The notes beneath the pieces are model-generated. The model had not been told where the DNA came from. It was given only the letters and a program-made list of their open reading frames with translations, and searched no databases. From RBG-16-66-20 sp052386675 (GTDB lineage Bacteria > Pseudomonadota > Gammaproteobacteria > Burkholderiales > SG8-39): a stretch of DNA of 64,000 nucleotides. Position numbers and translations under genes: made by a program. Every line of letters begins with the position of its first letter. Position 1 is the stretch's first letter. The stretch is from assembly GCA_052386675.1 (NCBI GenBank), contig JBQTJX010000002.1, forward strand, positions 1 through 64,000. The letters are read 5' to 3'. Below, piece after piece: positions 56,929 through 64,000 of the stretch.

Positions 56929-57485
56929 TGCATCAGTTCTTGGGACGTCGCGAGCCTCGATTTGGCCATCGCAGCAATAAACTCCAGCGACCACTTCTGC
57001 GTTTCCTCCACCGTGTGCCCGCCCCAGGCGTGCGAAATGCAGAGGTCGCCGACCACGGTGCTGGCGTAGCCCAGCTGCCAGCCGTCCACAGCCGTGGTCG
57101 CCACCGCGAGCGAGGTGGACCAGCCCAGCAGCACGAGCGACTTCACTTCCAGCTCGCGCAGCGTGAGGTCGAGGTCCGAGTCGAAGAAGCCGCTGTATCG
57201 CCGTTTGTGCACGATGAGGTCGTGTTTCGCGTCGAACAGCTCCGGGATCGGCTCCTGCCCCGGTTGCCAGATCTCATTGGCCAGCTCCCAGTGCCTGAGG
57301 AACCACTTGTCGGTGCGCCGGCGGGCGCTGCACACGAACACCACCGGCCGGCCGGACCCACGTCCCCAGGCGAGGAATGCCGCGGTGCGCGCGAGCACCG
57401 CCTTCCTCTTGTCCACTGCCCGGGCCTCCGGCGCGATCGAGTCGCGCGTCATGTCCAGGACCAGGATCGCTTCGCTGGCGCCCAT
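56925..57485 (-). CDS. Isochorismatase-like hydrolase family protein with Cys-to-Ala active site
   Basis: 186 residues in the cysteine hydrolase fold. Asp11 (LVLDMTRDS) and Lys94 (HKRRYSGFFDSDLD) of the usual Asp-Lys-Cys triad are present. The catalytic position in the TxxCV motif reads TSLAV: Ala127 replaces Cys. It might be a lyase-like or binding protein, as isochorismatase itself also works without the Cys. It lies 1 base after the Bug receptor and overlaps the aconitase-like gene by 4. Confidence 0.82.
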   Translation of the reverse strand: MGASEAILVLDMTRDSIAPEARAVDKRKAVLARTAAFLAWGRGSGRPVVFVCSARRRTDKWFLRHWELANEIWQPGQEPIPELFDAKHDLIVHKRRYSGFFDSDLDLTLRELEVKSLVLLGWSTSLAVATTAVDGWQLGYASTVVGDLCISHAWGGHTVEETQKWSLEFIAAMAKSRLATSQELMQ

Positions 57486-57486
57486 G

Positions 57487-58461
57487 TCAGTCGATCCTGA
57501 TCTTCGCGGTCTTCGCCACCCTGGCCCAGCGCTCTAGGTCGCCCTTGATCTGCGCCGCGTGCTCCTCCGGCGTGTTGCCGACCGGGTCCAGGCCCGCGGC
57601 ACGCAGGCGCTCGTTCACGTCCGGCGCCTTCAACGCCTTGGCTGTCTCGCGCGCGAGCAACTGCACGATTGCCTTCGGCGTCCCCGCCGGCGCCATCATC
57701 CCGTACCAGGAATTGACCTCGAAGCCCGGCATGATCTCGTGCATCGTCGGCACCTCGGGCAGCACCGCCGAGCGCTTCAGCGTGGTGACCGCGATCGGGC
57801 GCAGCTGGTTGGCCTTCAACTGCGGCATCACCCCGGCGATGTTCAGGAACGAGATCGAGATCTGGCCGCCGAGCATGTCGGTCACCACCGGCGCCGAGCC
57901 CTTGTAGGGCACGTGGATGGTGCTGATGCCGCCCATCATGTTGAGCATCTCGCAGGCGAAGTGAGTGGTGCTGGCCGGCCCGACCGAGCCGCAGCTCAGC
58001 TTGCCGGCGTTCGCCTTCGCGTGCGTGACCAGCTCCGCCACGGACTTCGCCGGGATGTCGTTGCGCACCAGCAGCACCAGGGCCCCGGCGGCCACCTGCG
58101 TGATGGGCTCGAAGTCCTTCACCGTGTCGTAGGGCATGCTAGGGGCCACCGCCGGGTGGATGGCCATCGGGCCCACGTGCGAGAACAGGATGGTGTAGCC
58201 GTCGGGCGCGGACTTGGCGACGAACGAGGCGCCTATGGTGCCATTGGCCCCGGGCCGGCTTTCGATCAGCACCGTCTGGCCGAGCGACTCCTGCAGCTTG
58301 GTGCCGATCGTCCGCGCGAGAAGTTCCGCGGGGCCGGCGGGCGTCCAGGGGTTGATGATGCGGATGGGCTTGGTCGGGTACTGCTGCGCCGAAGCCGCGC
58401 CGGCGAATGCCACGGCGGCGCAGGCAAGAAACGAGGCGAGGCGGCGGGTATTCGTAGTCAT
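57487..58461 (-). CDS. Bug-family (TctC) receptor, copy 4
   Basis: 324 residues with a signal peptide (cleavage near ASAQQ), YPTKPIRIINPWTPAGPAE, AKSAPDGYTILFSH and HVPYKGSAPVVTDMLGGQI. AAAGGAG precedes ATG 58461. It is the first gene of the eleven-gene operon and likely binds that pathway's substrate in the periplasm. TctA/TctB membrane subunits are not in the window, so it must share a permease encoded elsewhere. Confidence 0.93.
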   Translation of the reverse strand: MTTNTRRLASFLACAAVAFAGAASAQQYPTKPIRIINPWTPAGPAELLARTIGTKLQESLGQTVLIESRPGANGTIGASFVAKSAPDGYTILFSHVGPMAIHPAVAPSMPYDTVKDFEPITQVAAGALVLLVRNDIPAKSVAELVTHAKANAGKLSCGSVGPASTTHFACEMLNMMGGISTIHVPYKGSAPVVTDMLGGQISISFLNIAGVMPQLKANQLRPIAVTTLKRSAVLPEVPTMHEIMPGFEVNSWYGMMAPAGTPKAIVQLLARETAKALKAPDVNERLRAAGLDPVGNTPEEHAAQIKGDLERWARVAKTAKIRID

Positions 58462-58499
58462 GGAGAACTCCTTTCGGGTTGCACTATCATGTCGGTTCA

Positions 58500-59261
58500 A
58501 TGAACAGGAAACGCGAGTACGGACACGCCGGCACCATCGGCATCACGGTGCCCCAGGCGAACACCACTGTCGAGGCGGAGTTCCGCGCGCTCGCGCCAGC
58601 GGGCGTGAACGTGATGACCGCGCGGCTGCAGGGCAGCCGCAGCGACTCGCGCCAGCGGCTGCTCGACTACTTCCATACGCTCGGGACGACGCTGGACACC
58701 TTCGACAACGCCCCGCTCGGCGCGGCGGGATTCGCCTGCACCGGCTCGTCCTACCTCCTCGGCGTGGAACAGGACCGCGCCGCCTTCGCGGACTTGTCGC
58801 ACAGGCGCGGCTACGCGGTGGTGCCGGCGACCGAGGCCATCCTTGCCTCGCTGCGGCACATCGGCGCTCGGCGCGTCACGCTCGTCTCCCCCTACCCGGA
58901 ATGGCTCACCGGCGCGGCGCTGGACTACTGGCGCGACGCGGGCATTGAGATCATCGAGGTGGCGCGGGTCACGGCCGACGCCGTCGACGTGTCGGACACG
59001 CGCAACGTCTACGACATCGGCAGTGCCGACGCGGTCGCGGCGGCCAGGCGCCTCAAGCGCCGCGACATGGACGCCCTGCTCCTTTCGGGCACCGGGATGC
59101 CGACCCTGCGCGCCATCGGCGAGCTGGCGCGCGAATTCGGCAAGCCCGTGCTGTCCTCCACCCTGTGCCTGGCCTGGGCGCTGGGGCAGCGCGCCGGCAT
59201 CGCCGGCGCGCCGCCGTGGGAGGCGCGCAGCGACTGGGAATCCCGGCTCGACCGGCTCTAG
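58500..59261 (+). CDS. Asp/Glu racemase/maleate isomerase-fold protein
   Basis: 253 residues: TIGITVPQANTTVEAEF near the start, catalytic Cys80 in GFACTGSSYLLGVEQD, and VTLVSPYPEWLTGAALDYW. The second catalytic Cys position of maleate isomerase reads SGTGMPTL (Thr198 or Gly). It resembles the arylmalonate decarboxylase/maleate cis-trans isomerase subgroup. ATG 58500 is used; an in-frame TTG at 58479 is an alternative. It is divergent from the eleven-gene operon, 38 bases from the receptor start, so the two may share control. Confidence 0.8.
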   Translation: MNRKREYGHAGTIGITVPQANTTVEAEFRALAPAGVNVMTARLQGSRSDSRQRLLDYFHTLGTTLDTFDNAPLGAAGFACTGSSYLLGVEQDRAAFADLSHRRGYAVVPATEAILASLRHIGARRVTLVSPYPEWLTGAALDYWRDAGIEIIEVARVTADAVDVSDTRNVYDIGSADAVAAARRLKRRDMDALLLSGTGMPTLRAIGELAREFGKPVLSSTLCLAWALGQRAGIAGAPPWEARSDWESRLDRL

Positions 59262-59266
59262 GTGCA

Positions 59267-60136
59267 TCACTTCAGCTTGTAGACCCGCAGCGCGTTGTCG
59301 CGCAGGAACTTGCGCTTCGCCTCTTTCTTCAGCCCCAGCGCCTCGACCTCCGCGCGCGTGCGCTCGAAATCGAGGATCGGGAAATCGGTGCCGAACAGCA
59401 CCTTGTCCTGCCCGAAGCTGTTGATGTAGTGCACGAAGGACTGCGGCCAGTACTTCGGGCTGTGGGCGTCCGAGCCGATGTAGACGTTCTTGTGCTTCCA
59501 GGCCATGGCGATCATTTCCTCGACCCAGGGAATGCCGACGTGGATGCCGATCAACTTCAGCTCGGGGAAGTCGCAGGCAACCGCATCCAGCGTGATCGGC
59601 CGCCCGACGCTGCGGATGGGATAGGTCGGGTCGTAGATCATGGATTGGCCGACCTGCAGCTGGACCGGGACGTCCAGCTCGCAGCATTTGGCGTAGTACG
59701 GGTACCACTTGGCATGGTCGGGCGCGAGCTCGTACCAATGCGGATAGAAGTGCGCGCCGATGAAGCCCAGGTCCTTCACCGCGTGCTCCAGTTCGCGCAC
59801 TCCCTTCATGCCTTCGTAGGGGTCCAGGCCCGCGAGCGCGGAGAAGCGATCCGGATGCTGCTTCACCGCCTTCGCCACCAGCTCGTAGGGCAGGTGGTAG
59901 CAGGCCGGATGGCCCAGGCGCCCGGCGCGGATGGCGACCAGGAAGCTGCGTTCGGTGCCTGCCGCATCCATCCGCCGCAGCATCTCCTTGATCGATATGC
60001 CGTCCGCGGTCTTCGGCTTCACCTTCATCTTGCCCTTGTAGAAGGCGTCGCGCCTGGGCCGCAGCGCGTTTGCCTCCGGGGTCCAGATGTTCACCACGAT
60101 GTCGATCGCGGCGATGTCGTGCTTCGGCTTCTTCAT
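59267..60136 (-). CDS. Amidohydrolase-2 family protein without the usual HxH metal motif
   Basis: A 289-residue TIM-barrel protein of the 2-pyrone-4,6-dicarboxylate hydrolase/ACMSD type. The strand-1 DxHxH motif is replaced by DIVVN (Val14 and Asn16 for the histidines). Later metal-site residues are present: GAHFYPHW, LIGIHVGIPW and FGTDFPI. It could be a metal-free decarboxylase or hydratase, or use fewer metal ligands. It ends the second operon, overlapping MmgE/PrpD copy 2 by 4 bases and converging on the racemase-fold gene. Confidence 0.82.
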   Translation of the reverse strand: MKKPKHDIAAIDIVVNIWTPEANALRPRRDAFYKGKMKVKPKTADGISIKEMLRRMDAAGTERSFLVAIRAGRLGHPACYHLPYELVAKAVKQHPDRFSALAGLDPYEGMKGVRELEHAVKDLGFIGAHFYPHWYELAPDHAKWYPYYAKCCELDVPVQLQVGQSMIYDPTYPIRSVGRPITLDAVACDFPELKLIGIHVGIPWVEEMIAMAWKHKNVYIGSDAHSPKYWPQSFVHYINSFGQDKVLFGTDFPILDFERTRAEVEALGLKKEAKRKFLRDNALRVYKLK

Positions 60137-61479
60137 GTGACGGTCTCAGCCTCGAATATTTCGTCCAGGATCGCCTGCGCCCCGGCGCGCGGAATGCGCC
60201 GGCAGGCGAGGTCGAAGAACTTCGCGCGCATGCCCGCCTCGTCCATGGGCGGCGTAGTGGTGCCGCGCGGCGAGTACGGTCCGTCCTCAGCGGGCATGCC
60301 GTACTCCATGCGGCAGTCCCCCTTCCGCAGGCTTCCGTCCTCCAGCGTCACCTCGACCCGCGTGAGGAAGCGGCGCGGATATTCCTTCTCGTATTCCGGT
60401 ACCGCCTCGAATGCGATCTTCGGATACAAGGCCTCGATGCGCGGATCGCGCGCCGGCGCCATGACGTTGTCGAAGCCGTAGCCGCCGTGCACCAGGCAGC
60501 TCGCCACTGCCCAGGGCGTACTCATCAGGCGATCGTAAAGCTCGTGCTCCTGCCGCGGCGGCTTGCCGAACATGATGGACACCGGATAGGTGAGCACCTT
60601 GATGCCGCGGATGCGACGGACATCGAGCGGCCCCGCGCGCAGCAGCTCCAGCACCGCCTCCACCGCCGGCTGCGCATGGCGGCAGGCGGGGATGGGCTTG
60701 AAGAAGACACCGTCCAGCATCTCGCCGTGCCAGTCCTCAGGCACCAGCGCTGATGCATCGCCTTTGAGCAGGTGCAGCAACCCGCTGTCCTTGCCGCCCT
60801 CCAGAACGTTCTCACCCGCCGCGAGCCCCGCTTGCGCGAGGCGCACAGCCTCCATCGCCGCCCGCGCCGCGAGCCCGCCATGGATGGGCACCACCGAGCC
60901 GTGCTCGGTCAGGCCACGCATGGCGGCGACCGGAGCCGAAAACGCGGCGATGGAGATCGCGTTGGCCAGCGTGCCCTGGTTCAATCCGAGCAGCCGACCG
61001 ACCGCCGCCGCCGATCCGATTGCGCCGGTGGTGGAAGTCGGTGCCGCGCCCGCGAGCGTCTGCGCCGGATGTGAGCACTTGGCGATACGACACGCGATTT
61101 CGTACCCAATCGCCGCGGGCAGCAGCAGGTCTGTCAATGGCCGCTGGCCGCGAGAAGCCCACAACGAGGAAATGATGGTGCTGCTTGGATGATTGCCGCC
61201 GCCGCCAAAGCCGTCGTGGATCTGCAGCAGCGCGCCACAGGTGCCCATGGCGATCGCCGCCGATTCGGGAGATAGCGCACGGCTGTCGCCCGGAAGCTTT
61301 ACGGTCCCCGGTTGCGCGAGCACATAGCCGCTCGCCGCCTCCGGCAACGTGCTGCCCGCAAGCGTGCTGCCAATGTAGTCGGCGAGGAACCAGCACGCCC
61401 TCCGGCGGCGCGCGGGCGACAGGTCCTCCCAGCGCAGGCGATGCGCGAACGCGGCGATGCGGGCGGCAAGGCCGGCCAT
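60133..61479 (-). CDS. MmgE/PrpD family protein, copy 2
   Basis: A 448-residue protein closer in length to PrpD than copy 1. Features include FLADYIGSTLAGSTLPEA, the glycine-rich IHDGFGGGGNHPSSTII region, SAAAVGRLLGLNQ, and KPIPACRHAQPAVEAVL in the C-terminal part. The start at 61479 (MAGLAARIAAF) follows the Bug stop by one base; the longer frame to 61584 would run into the receptor. It probably dehydrates, hydrates or decarboxylates the acid handled by the second operon. Confidence 0.87.
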   Translation of the reverse strand: MAGLAARIAAFAHRLRWEDLSPARRRRACWFLADYIGSTLAGSTLPEAASGYVLAQPGTVKLPGDSRALSPESAAIAMGTCGALLQIHDGFGGGGNHPSSTIISSLWASRGQRPLTDLLLPAAIGYEIACRIAKCSHPAQTLAGAAPTSTTGAIGSAAAVGRLLGLNQGTLANAISIAAFSAPVAAMRGLTEHGSVVPIHGGLAARAAMEAVRLAQAGLAAGENVLEGGKDSGLLHLLKGDASALVPEDWHGEMLDGVFFKPIPACRHAQPAVEAVLELLRAGPLDVRRIRGIKVLTYPVSIMFGKPPRQEHELYDRLMSTPWAVASCLVHGGYGFDNVMAPARDPRIEALYPKIAFEAVPEYEKEYPRRFLTRVEVTLEDGSLRKGDCRMEYGMPAEDGPYSPRGTTTPPMDEAGMRAKFFDLACRRIPRAGAQAILDEIFEAETVT

Positions 61480-61480
61480 C

Positions 61481-62437
61481 TCAGTTGTTGGTGATTTTCG
61501 CGTCGCGCAGCGCCTTGGCCCACTTCGCGGTCTCAGAGCGGATGTAGGCCGCGTGCTCCTCGGGTGTCGAGGCCACCGGGTCAAGGCCGTTCTGCTTCAT
61601 CCACTCGACGACGTCGGGTTTCTTCACCGCCGCGGCGACTTCCTGGTACAGCCGCTGGACGATCGCTTTGGAGGTGCCGGCGGGCGCCATCATCCCGTAC
61701 CAGGAACTCAGCTCGAAACCGGGAACCGTCTCGGCGACCGCCGGGATGTCCGGGAAGTTCGGCGAACGCTTCAGCGTGCTGATGGCGATGCCACGGATCT
61801 GGCCGGCCCTCGCCTGCTGGATGGAACCCGAGATGCCGAAGAAGGCGAAGTCCACGCGCTCCCCGACCATGTCGACGATGGCGGGCGTCGAGCCCTTGTA
61901 GGGCACGTGCAGGGTATTGATGCCCGCGGCGACGTTGAGCATCTCGCCCGCCAGGTGCGTGGTGCTCGCCACGCCCACCGAGGCGTAGGAGAGCTTGCCC
62001 GGGTTCGCCTTGGCGTAGGCAATCAGCTCCGGCACGCTCTTCACCGGCAGGCCGTTGCGCACCACCAGCAGCGTCGGTCCGGCGATGATCTGCGTGATGG
62101 GCTCGAAGTCCTTGAGCGGGTTGTAGGGCAGGTCCTTCTTCAGCCCCGGCGAGATTGCCGTCGGCCCCAGGTGCGACATAAGGATGGTGTAGCCGTCGGG
62201 GGCTGCCTTGGCGACCAGTGCGGTGCCTATCTCGCCATTGGCGCCGGGCCGGCTGTCGATGATGAACGGCTGCCCGAGCACCTCGGCCATTTTCAGCGAC
62301 ACGGTGCGCATGAGCGCCTCAGCCGGCCCGCCCGGGGGCCAGGGAATGATCACGCGGATGGGCTTGGTCGGATACGCCTGCGCCAGGGCGGCAGACGAGA
62401 AAGCCAGCGACAGAATTGCGACGAGCAGCCTTTTCAT
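61481..62437 (-). CDS. Bug-family (TctC) receptor, copy 5
   Basis: 318 residues with a signal peptide (cleavage near ALAQA), YPTKPIRVIIPWPPGGPAE, AKAAPDGYTILMSH and HVPYKGSTPAIVDMVGERV. It closely resembles copy 4 (shared PGANGxIGxxxVAK and YGMMAPAGT segments), which suggests related ligands for the two operons. It lies 10 bases after the ligase gene and 1 before MmgE/PrpD copy 2. Confidence 0.93.
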   Translation of the reverse strand: MKRLLVAILSLAFSSAALAQAYPTKPIRVIIPWPPGGPAEALMRTVSLKMAEVLGQPFIIDSRPGANGEIGTALVAKAAPDGYTILMSHLGPTAISPGLKKDLPYNPLKDFEPITQIIAGPTLLVVRNGLPVKSVPELIAYAKANPGKLSYASVGVASTTHLAGEMLNVAAGINTLHVPYKGSTPAIVDMVGERVDFAFFGISGSIQQARAGQIRGIAISTLKRSPNFPDIPAVAETVPGFELSSWYGMMAPAGTSKAIVQRLYQEVAAAVKKPDVVEWMKQNGLDPVASTPEEHAAYIRSETAKWAKALRDAKITNN

Positions 62438-62447
62438 GTCATCTCCT

Positions 62448-63902
62448 TCAGAGGGCGGGCAGCTTCGAGCTCAGTTCGGCCTTGATCACCTTGCCAAGCG
62501 CATTGCGGGGAAAGTCCTTCACCACGAACACCTCGCGCGGCACCTTGTATGGCGCCATGCGGCCGCGGCACAGGTCGCGCAGCTCGGCAGGTTTCGCGTC
62601 ATCCTTCAGGATCACGAACGCCGCGACTTCCTCGTTGAATTCGCGCGAGGGCCAGCCGACCACGGCGCAGTCGGTGACCGAGGGATGCGCTTGCAGCACC
62701 GCCTCGATCTCAGCGGGGTAGATGTTCACGCCGCCGCGGATGATCATGTCCTTGGAGCGGCCCTTCAGGTACAGGTAGCCGCTGTCGTCCAGGAGCCCGA
62801 GGTCGCCCGGATACCACCAGCCGTCGTGGAACGATTCGCGGCTTGCCTCGGGATCGTTCCAGAAGCCGTCGGCCACCGCCGGGCCCCTGTAGCGGATGCG
62901 CCCGACGGCTCCCGCCGGCAATGCCTGGTGAGCTTCATCCACGCATTGCACCTGGACGCCGAACACCGGGCGGCCGACGGAATCGCTGAACGGCTCCGGG
63001 TCCTCCGAGGTGAGGTAGCTGACGCCGCCGCCCTCGGTGGAGCTGTAGTACTCGACGAAGCCCGGGCACAGGACGCGCAGGTGGCGGCGCTCCTCCGCGT
63101 GCAGCGCGGAGCCGGATGAGAGCAGCAGGCGCAGCGACCGGATCGGCGCCAGTTGCGCGTCGCTGAGCGTCAGCAGGCGGCGGATGAGCGTGGGCACGAG
63201 GAACAGCGACGTGATGCGGTGCCGCGCGACCGCCTCGCACAACGCCTCCGGTTCGTACGGCGGCGGCAGCATGATGCTGGTGCCTCCGATGTAAAGCATG
63301 CACAGCGGGAATGTGCGCCCGCCTCCGTAGTAGAGGGGCGTCGCGGACAGGAACCGGTCCTGGCTGTTGAAACCGAGGTTGATCCAGAACACCCGGTAGC
63401 GCGCGAGAAACTGGCTGTGGCGGATGCGTGGCCCCTTGGGGCGACCGGTGGTGCCCGAGGACAGCGACATCAGCAGCGGCAGGTCGCCTTCGGGAAAGCG
63501 CTTGTCTGTGGCGTGCTTGCCCACCAGGGACAGGAAATCCTCCTCCACCGGCACGCAGGTCACATTCGCCAGAACCGGCTTGCCCGGCTCCATCAGCACC
63601 ACCGTGGCACCGAAATGCGCCACCACCCGCTCCTGCTCCGCCGGCGTCCAGCGCCAGTCGAGCGGCAGGATGACGATGCCCGCCCGCGCCAGCGCGCACA
63701 GGATGACGATGTGCTCGATGCTGTCCTTCAGGGCCACGCCGACGACATCGCCCGGCACCAGGCCGATGGCGTAGAAGTGCGCCGCGGCGCGGCTCACCAG
63801 CGGGTCGAGCTCGCGGTACAGGAGCACGCGATCGCCATGCACCAGCGCCGGCCGGTCCGGGACCGCTCGGGCGTGATGGGCGAACGTCCCGGTGATATTC
63901 AC
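62448..63902 (-). CDS. AMP-dependent acyl-CoA synthetase (class I adenylate-forming enzyme)
   Basis: A 484-residue enzyme that makes acyl-CoA through an acyl-adenylate. The ATP loop SLSSGTTGRPKGP, the YYSSTEGGG motif, the hinge YPGDLG...LKGRSKDMI and the C-terminal catalytic Lys in PRNALGKVIKAEL are all present. The central cap is short, as in benzoate- or fatty-acid-type ligases. It would activate the acid imported through Bug copy 5. The substrate class cannot be fixed from sequence. Confidence 0.92.
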   Translation of the reverse strand: MNITGTFAHHARAVPDRPALVHGDRVLLYRELDPLVSRAAAHFYAIGLVPGDVVGVALKDSIEHIVILCALARAGIVILPLDWRWTPAEQERVVAHFGATVVLMEPGKPVLANVTCVPVEEDFLSLVGKHATDKRFPEGDLPLLMSLSSGTTGRPKGPRIRHSQFLARYRVFWINLGFNSQDRFLSATPLYYGGGRTFPLCMLYIGGTSIMLPPPYEPEALCEAVARHRITSLFLVPTLIRRLLTLSDAQLAPIRSLRLLLSSGSALHAEERRHLRVLCPGFVEYYSSTEGGGVSYLTSEDPEPFSDSVGRPVFGVQVQCVDEAHQALPAGAVGRIRYRGPAVADGFWNDPEASRESFHDGWWYPGDLGLLDDSGYLYLKGRSKDMIIRGGVNIYPAEIEAVLQAHPSVTDCAVVGWPSREFNEEVAAFVILKDDAKPAELRDLCRGRMAPYKVPREVFVVKDFPRNALGKVIKAELSSKLPAL

Positions 63903-63918
63903 AGGATGGAAGGCAACC

Positions 63919-64000
63919 CTACGCCGCCTTTGCGGTGATCATGGTCATGTAGTGCGTGCGGTAGCGCGGCAGCTCGCCCGCCAGCACTGCGGCGTCCGGC
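63919..64000 (-). CDS. C-terminal end of an unidentified gene cut by the window edge
   Basis: On the minus strand an open frame from base 64000 ends at TAG 63919-63921. The visible 26 residues end LPRYRTHYMTMITAKAA. It lies 16 bases before the ligase start, in the same direction, and is probably the preceding gene of the second operon. Too little is visible to name it. Confidence 0.5.
   Translation of the reverse strand, partial: PDAAVLAGELPRYRTHYMTMITAKAA

Overview
The window is high-GC, gene-dense bacterial DNA with short intergenic gaps, many ATGA/TGATG gene overlaps and no gene-free stretch above 300 bases. It looks like a chromosome segment of a betaproteobacterium, most likely of the order Burkholderiales. 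Three things point there: the housekeeping order ndk-rlmN-pilW-rodZ-ispG-hisS-yfgM-bamB-der, the neighbourhood tilS-accA-alkA, and five separate Bug/TctC-type periplasmic receptors. No phage, insertion sequence, CRISPR array or rRNA was seen. One tRNA gene, tRNA-Arg(ACG), is present. The assignment rests on gene order and protein families read by eye, not on a database search.

Layout. 1-2.4 kb: end of a spermidine-synthase-like gene, a TetR regulator and the small membrane protein it probably controls through a 27-bp palindrome. 2.4-11.3 kb: a nine-gene housekeeping operon on the minus strand, from ndk to der, covering nucleotide balance, rRNA/tRNA modification, type IV pili, cell shape, isoprenoids, histidyl-tRNA, outer membrane assembly and ribosome assembly. 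11.4-17.1 kb: an enoyl-CoA hydratase, then tilS, accA, a DNA glycosylase, a conserved unknown, an HNH nuclease and an HU-type protein. 17.3-20.4 kb: a TRAP transporter (P, Q, M). 20.4-26.1 kb: two Kup potassium transporters flanking a short KdpD/KdpE-like two-component system. 26.1-31.5 kb: a sugar-acid (tetronate-like) gene set with a Bug receptor. 31.5-46 kb: mixed accessory genes, including an amidohydrolase, two Bug receptors, SelO, nitroreductase, FkbM methyltransferase, tRNA-Arg, a two-gene chromate transporter, flavin reductase, a Kef antiporter, KatG and an EamA permease.

46-64 kb: two tightly packed minus-strand catabolic operons. The first (58461 down to 46024, eleven genes) runs Bug receptor, isochorismatase-like protein, aconitase-like protein, isocitrate-lyase-family C-C lyase, NDP-forming acyl-CoA ligase, enoyl-CoA hydratase, acyl-CoA dehydrogenase, thiolase-like protein, DUF35 protein, Asp/Glu-racemase-fold protein, MmgE/PrpD. 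The second (from beyond the right edge to 59267) runs a gene cut by the window edge, AMP-dependent acyl-CoA ligase, Bug receptor, MmgE/PrpD and an amidohydrolase-2 protein. A racemase-fold gene lies between them on the plus strand.

The first operon is the best candidate for an undescribed pathway. It joins homologues of three methylcitrate-cycle steps (PrpD, aconitase, PrpB-like lyase) to a beta-oxidation set in which the thiolase-like protein has Gly where the nucleophilic Cys should be and is paired with DUF35. That arrangement suggests retro-aldol rather than thiolytic cleavage. Several proteins in the two operons lack usual catalytic residues (aconitase-like, isochorismatase-like, both racemase-fold proteins, the amidohydrolase), which suggests reactions other than the textbook ones. 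The substrate cannot be named from sequence alone; a branched or tricarboxylic acid taken up by the Bug receptor is the working inference.
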